Shown here piece after piece: positions 62,228 through 64,000 of a DNA stretch of 64,000 bases; the stretch's first letter is position 1; every line of letters starts with the position of its first letter. The position numbers and the translations under genes are program-made. The notes below the pieces were generated by a model that was not told the origin of the DNA, searched no databases, and saw nothing but the letters and a program-made list of their open reading frames with translations. This DNA is from 34-65-8 sp046294735 (GTDB lineage Bacteria > Pseudomonadota > Alphaproteobacteria > Sphingomonadales > Sphingomonadaceae): contig JBKBKB010000006.1 in NCBI GenBank assembly GCA_046294735.1, forward strand, positions 172,970 through 236,969. The letters are read 5' to 3'.

Positions 62228-62850
62228 TGGCAGACGATGCCCTGGCCGAAAGCTACGCCGGGGCTTTTGACGGACGGTTGATGCCGGGCAAGCGTCCGGC
62301 ACTGTTGCTGGTCGACATGGTGGTTGCCTACCTCGATCCGGCCTCACCCTTTTTCTGCGAAACGTCAGCGGCGGCATTGGCCTGTGCGGTGCGGTTGCGC
62401 CAAACGGCGCGAATGGCTGGACGTCCGGTGTACTATACCAGCGTTGTCTATCAGCCCGGTGGAGCTGATGGCGGATTGTTCTATCGCAAGATACCGGCGC
62501 TCAGTGTCTTCGATGAAGGCTCGCCGCTCGGTGCCTTTCCGCAGGAACTTGCCCCGGCCGCTGGTGAGCAGGTCATCACCAAGCAGTACCCGTCCGCCTT
62601 TTTCGGGACCAGCCTTGCAGCCCAGCTGTCAGTTCTCGATGTCGATACACTCGTAATCGGCGGTTTCAGCACATCGGGCTGCGTCCGCGCAACGGCCCTG
62701 GACGCCATGCAGAACGGCTTCGCGCCGTTCGTCGTGCGCGAGGCCTGCGCTGACCGTCACGAGCAGCCGCATCAGCAGAATTTGTTCGATCTTCAGGCAA
62801 AGTACGCCGAGGTGATTGGCGAGGGCGAAGCCTGTGCCATCCTGGGCTAG
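62227..62850 (+). CDS. Isochorismatase-family cysteine hydrolase (N-carbamoyl-type amidase)
   Basis: A 207-residue hydrolase with the triad Asp30 (LLLVDMV), Lys119 (VITKQYPSAFFGT) and Cys152 (STSGCVRATALDAM). The motif from EACADRHEQPHQQNLFDLQA, in the wording of N-carbamoylsarcosine amidase and maleamate hydrolase, points to hydrolysis of a carbamoyl or amide group. With HyuAB, this fits a hydantoin-like route (ring opening then decarbamoylation). It ends the operon, overlapping the convergent mazG by four bases. Confidence 0.88.
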   Translation: MADDALAESYAGAFDGRLMPGKRPALLLVDMVVAYLDPASPFFCETSAAALACAVRLRQTARMAGRPVYYTSVVYQPGGADGGLFYRKIPALSVFDEGSPLGAFPQELAPAAGEQVITKQYPSAFFGTSLAAQLSVLDVDTLVIGGFSTSGCVRATALDAMQNGFAPFVVREACADRHEQPHQQNLFDLQAKYAEVIGEGEACAILG

Positions 62851-63611
62851 ACCGGTTTCTCGTCAGCCTTGACCGCCTGCCAAAGCGCTTCCTGCTGGTC
62901 GAGCGTGAGCTTGGCAAAGTCTCCGGATGCCTTGTCTTCCATCGCGCGGAAGCGGCGCTCGAACTTGGCATTGGCGGCGCGTAAGGCGCTTTCCGGCGCG
63001 ATGCCGTAAGCGCGGACCAGATTGACCGCGGCAAACAGCAAGTCGCCTGCTTCCTCCTCTCGCTTCTCGGATGGAGCCTCGGCCAGTTCACGCACTTCCT
63101 CGGCGAGCTTGTCCGCCGGGCCCTGTGTGTCGGGCCAGTCAAACCCGGTACGCGCGGCGCGCTTCTGCAATTTGTCAGCGCGGATCAGTGCAGGAAGGGC
63201 AACTGCCACGCCATCAAGCGCACTGGCTGCGCCCTTGGCCTTGCGTTCTTCCGCCTTGATCGCTTCCCAGTGCTCTTCCCGCATTCCGCCGGGTATAGCG
63301 GCGTCGCCGAAGATATGGGGATGTCGTGCCTCCAGCTTTCTGGCGATGGCCTCTGCCACTGCGTCGAAGTCAAAAAGACCCGCTTCCTCGGCTATGCGGG
63401 CCTGGAAGACGACCTGAAGCAGCAGGTCGCCGAGTTCGTCACGGATATCGTTGATGTCGCCACGCGCGACTGCGTCCGCCACTTCGTAGGCTTCCTCGAT
63501 GGTGTGCGGAACGATGGTTTCAAACGTCTGGGCGCGATCCCATTCGCAACCGTTGTCCGGATCGCGTAGCGTTTTCATGATGTCCAGCAGGCGGTCGAGA
63601 TTGTCCGGCAT
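62847..63611 (-). CDS. mazG: Nucleoside triphosphate pyrophosphohydrolase MazG
   Basis: MazG hydrolyses NTPs and dNTPs to monophosphates, cleaning the pool and tuning (p)ppGpp responses. The 254-residue protein has two all-alpha MazG domains: IEEAYEVADAVARGDINDIR and DELGDLLLQVVFQARI (magnesium-binding Glu/Asp) in the first half, and LAEEVRELAEA with EEEAGDLLFAAVNLVR in the second. The ATG at 63611 is the first within the conserved N-terminus (MPDNLDRLLDIMKTLRDPDN); a longer frame to 63689 is unlikely. Confidence 0.95.
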   Translation of the reverse strand: MPDNLDRLLDIMKTLRDPDNGCEWDRAQTFETIVPHTIEEAYEVADAVARGDINDIRDELGDLLLQVVFQARIAEEAGLFDFDAVAEAIARKLEARHPHIFGDAAIPGGMREEHWEAIKAEERKAKGAASALDGVAVALPALIRADKLQKRAARTGFDWPDTQGPADKLAEEVRELAEAPSEKREEEAGDLLFAAVNLVRAYGIAPESALRAANAKFERRFRAMEDKASGDFAKLTLDQQEALWQAVKADEKPV

Positions 63612-63689
63612 GGCGATGCTTTCATTGGAAGGCGTTGGCGGCTTTCGGGGGAGCGGGTTGAGCAAGCGAGGCGCGGCGCGATCCGCCAC

Positions 63690-63716
63690 AACTTAAATCG
63701 ATAATATATATTATGT
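63690..63716. other. AT-rich palindromic patch upstream of mazG
   Basis: About 27 bp of almost pure A/T, with the 10-bp palindrome AATATATATT, in GC-rich surroundings. It most likely holds the mazG promoter -10 region, but no unique -35/-10 pair can be fixed. Confidence 0.45.
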
Positions 63717-63749
63717 TAAATCACAACAAGAGGGCGACAGCGACATCGG

Positions 63750-63920
63750 CTATTGACCGAAATAGGAAATGATCAGCGTCAGACCGGCGAAAAGGCTGGC
63801 CCAGATAAATGCCTGCTGCACCATGGTGCGCCATTCCAGCTTGTAGGAAGCATAAGCAGAAGCGGCCAGAACCAGCCAGGCCACCAGCGCAACCAATTGG
63901 ACAATGCTTCCCTCGGTCAT
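63750..63920 (-). CDS. Small two-helix membrane protein of unknown function
   Basis: A 56-residue protein reading MTEGSIVQLVALVAWLVLAA, with the first helix in residues 6-22 and a second about 34-54 (AFIWASLFAGLTLIISYFGQ), separated by a short YKLEWRTM loop. GGAGGT lies about eight bases before the ATG, and the ATG overlaps the preceding gene's stop as ATGA, which argues strongly that it is real despite its size. Function unknown. Confidence 0.75.
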   Translation of the reverse strand: MTEGSIVQLVALVAWLVLAASAYASYKLEWRTMVQQAFIWASLFAGLTLIISYFGQ

Positions 63921-64000
63921 GCGAACACCTCCATCCCGTCGTAGCCGACCAGCACATTGGCCGGTACCTCACGGGACAAAGTGGCATAATCCATGCTCTT
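63917..64000 (-). CDS. C-terminal end of an unidentified protein (runs off right edge)
   Basis: The minus strand entering from the right edge gives an open frame ending MDYATLSREVPANVLVGYDG followed by MEVFA and stop at 63917. The stop overlaps the small membrane protein's start. Too little is visible to name it. The NVLVGYDGMEV ending is reminiscent of the last strand of some metallo-beta-lactamase-fold proteins, which is only a guess. Confidence 0.5.
   Translation of the reverse strand, partial: KSMDYATLSREVPANVLVGYDGMEVFA

Noticed and set aside
55449..62850. Assignment of the island to the creatinine/N-methylhydantoin pathway
   Set aside because: HyuAB plus a carbamoyl amidase fit, but the CoA-transferase and HMG-CoA-lyase-like enzyme have no place in that route. 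Kept only as one hypothesis.
63721..63987. Minus-strand 88-codon Cys-rich frame at the right end
   Set aside because: It overlaps the 56-residue membrane protein in another frame. The latter has a Shine-Dalgarno and an ATGA overlap, and this one has neither.

Overview
The window reads as a chromosomal segment of a GC-rich alphaproteobacterium, most likely a member of the Sphingomonadales (Sphingomonadaceae or Erythrobacteraceae). The basis is the ntrB-ntrC-ntrY-ntrX-hfq-hflX order, the lipoyl-domain PdhB next to ftsB and pdhA, a ROSE thermometer under an alphaproteobacterial RpoH-type promoter, a fused ispDF gene, a tandem double-Sm Hfq and an abundance of ATGA/TGATG gene overlaps. No rRNA, prophage, transposase or CRISPR array was seen. 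There is one tRNA, tRNA-Arg(CCU).

Layout. 1-8568 (minus): a translationally coupled chain ppiD > trpE > phosphodiester-glycosidase lipoprotein > prolyl aminopeptidase > trpG > trpD > trpC > moaC > moeA, with moeA running off the left edge. 8757-11718 (plus): tpiA, secG and pyrG. 11761-12028: a promoter-to-terminator interval with several strong hairpins and no credible protein, a candidate small RNA. 12048-14335: heat-shock hsp20 with RpoH promoter and ROSE element, then grxC, a nitrilase-family gene, a DUF1178 gene and tRNA-Arg. 14340-19849: an MFS carrier, a VOC protein and 4-hydroxyphenylpyruvate dioxygenase, divergent from a second VOC protein, a carboxymuconolactone-decarboxylase-like protein and an acyl-CoA dehydrogenase. 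19905-22812: ftsB, pdhA, pdhB. 22829-28398 (minus): a Tad/Flp-type pilus pseudopilin locus with four intact TadE-like genes and two TadG-like genes that both carry disabling lesions.

28550-42307: mixed housekeeping genes, including a squalene/phytoene-synthase-like protein, an EF-hand protein, trmFO, a YhhN-family protein, a TauD-family dioxygenase, gyrA, a secreted TPR-like protein and a NYN-LOTUS protein. It also holds a compact inorganic-carbon module (SbtA transporter, SbtB PII-like regulator, beta carbonic anhydrase), then lipA, a ratA/COQ10-like gene and cinA. 42304-52752: ispDF, dusB, the two nitrogen two-component systems, the double-domain hfq and hflX. 52820-62850: an accessory catabolic island with a TonB receptor, a GntR/FCD regulator, an HMG-CoA-lyase-like enzyme, hydantoinase/ketone-carboxylase-type HyuA and HyuB, a CaiB/BaiF CoA-transferase and a carbamoyl-amidase-like cysteine hydrolase. 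Two TGTATACA palindromes mark it as one regulated unit. 62847-64000: mazG, a 56-residue membrane protein and the tail of another gene.

The most interesting items are the catabolic island, the candidate structured RNA after pyrG, the clustered lesions in the Tad locus, the tandem Hfq, probable CTG start codons for trpE and hflX, and the SbtA-SbtB-carbonic anhydrase set in what otherwise looks like a heterotroph. All product calls come from reading motifs and context; no database search was run.
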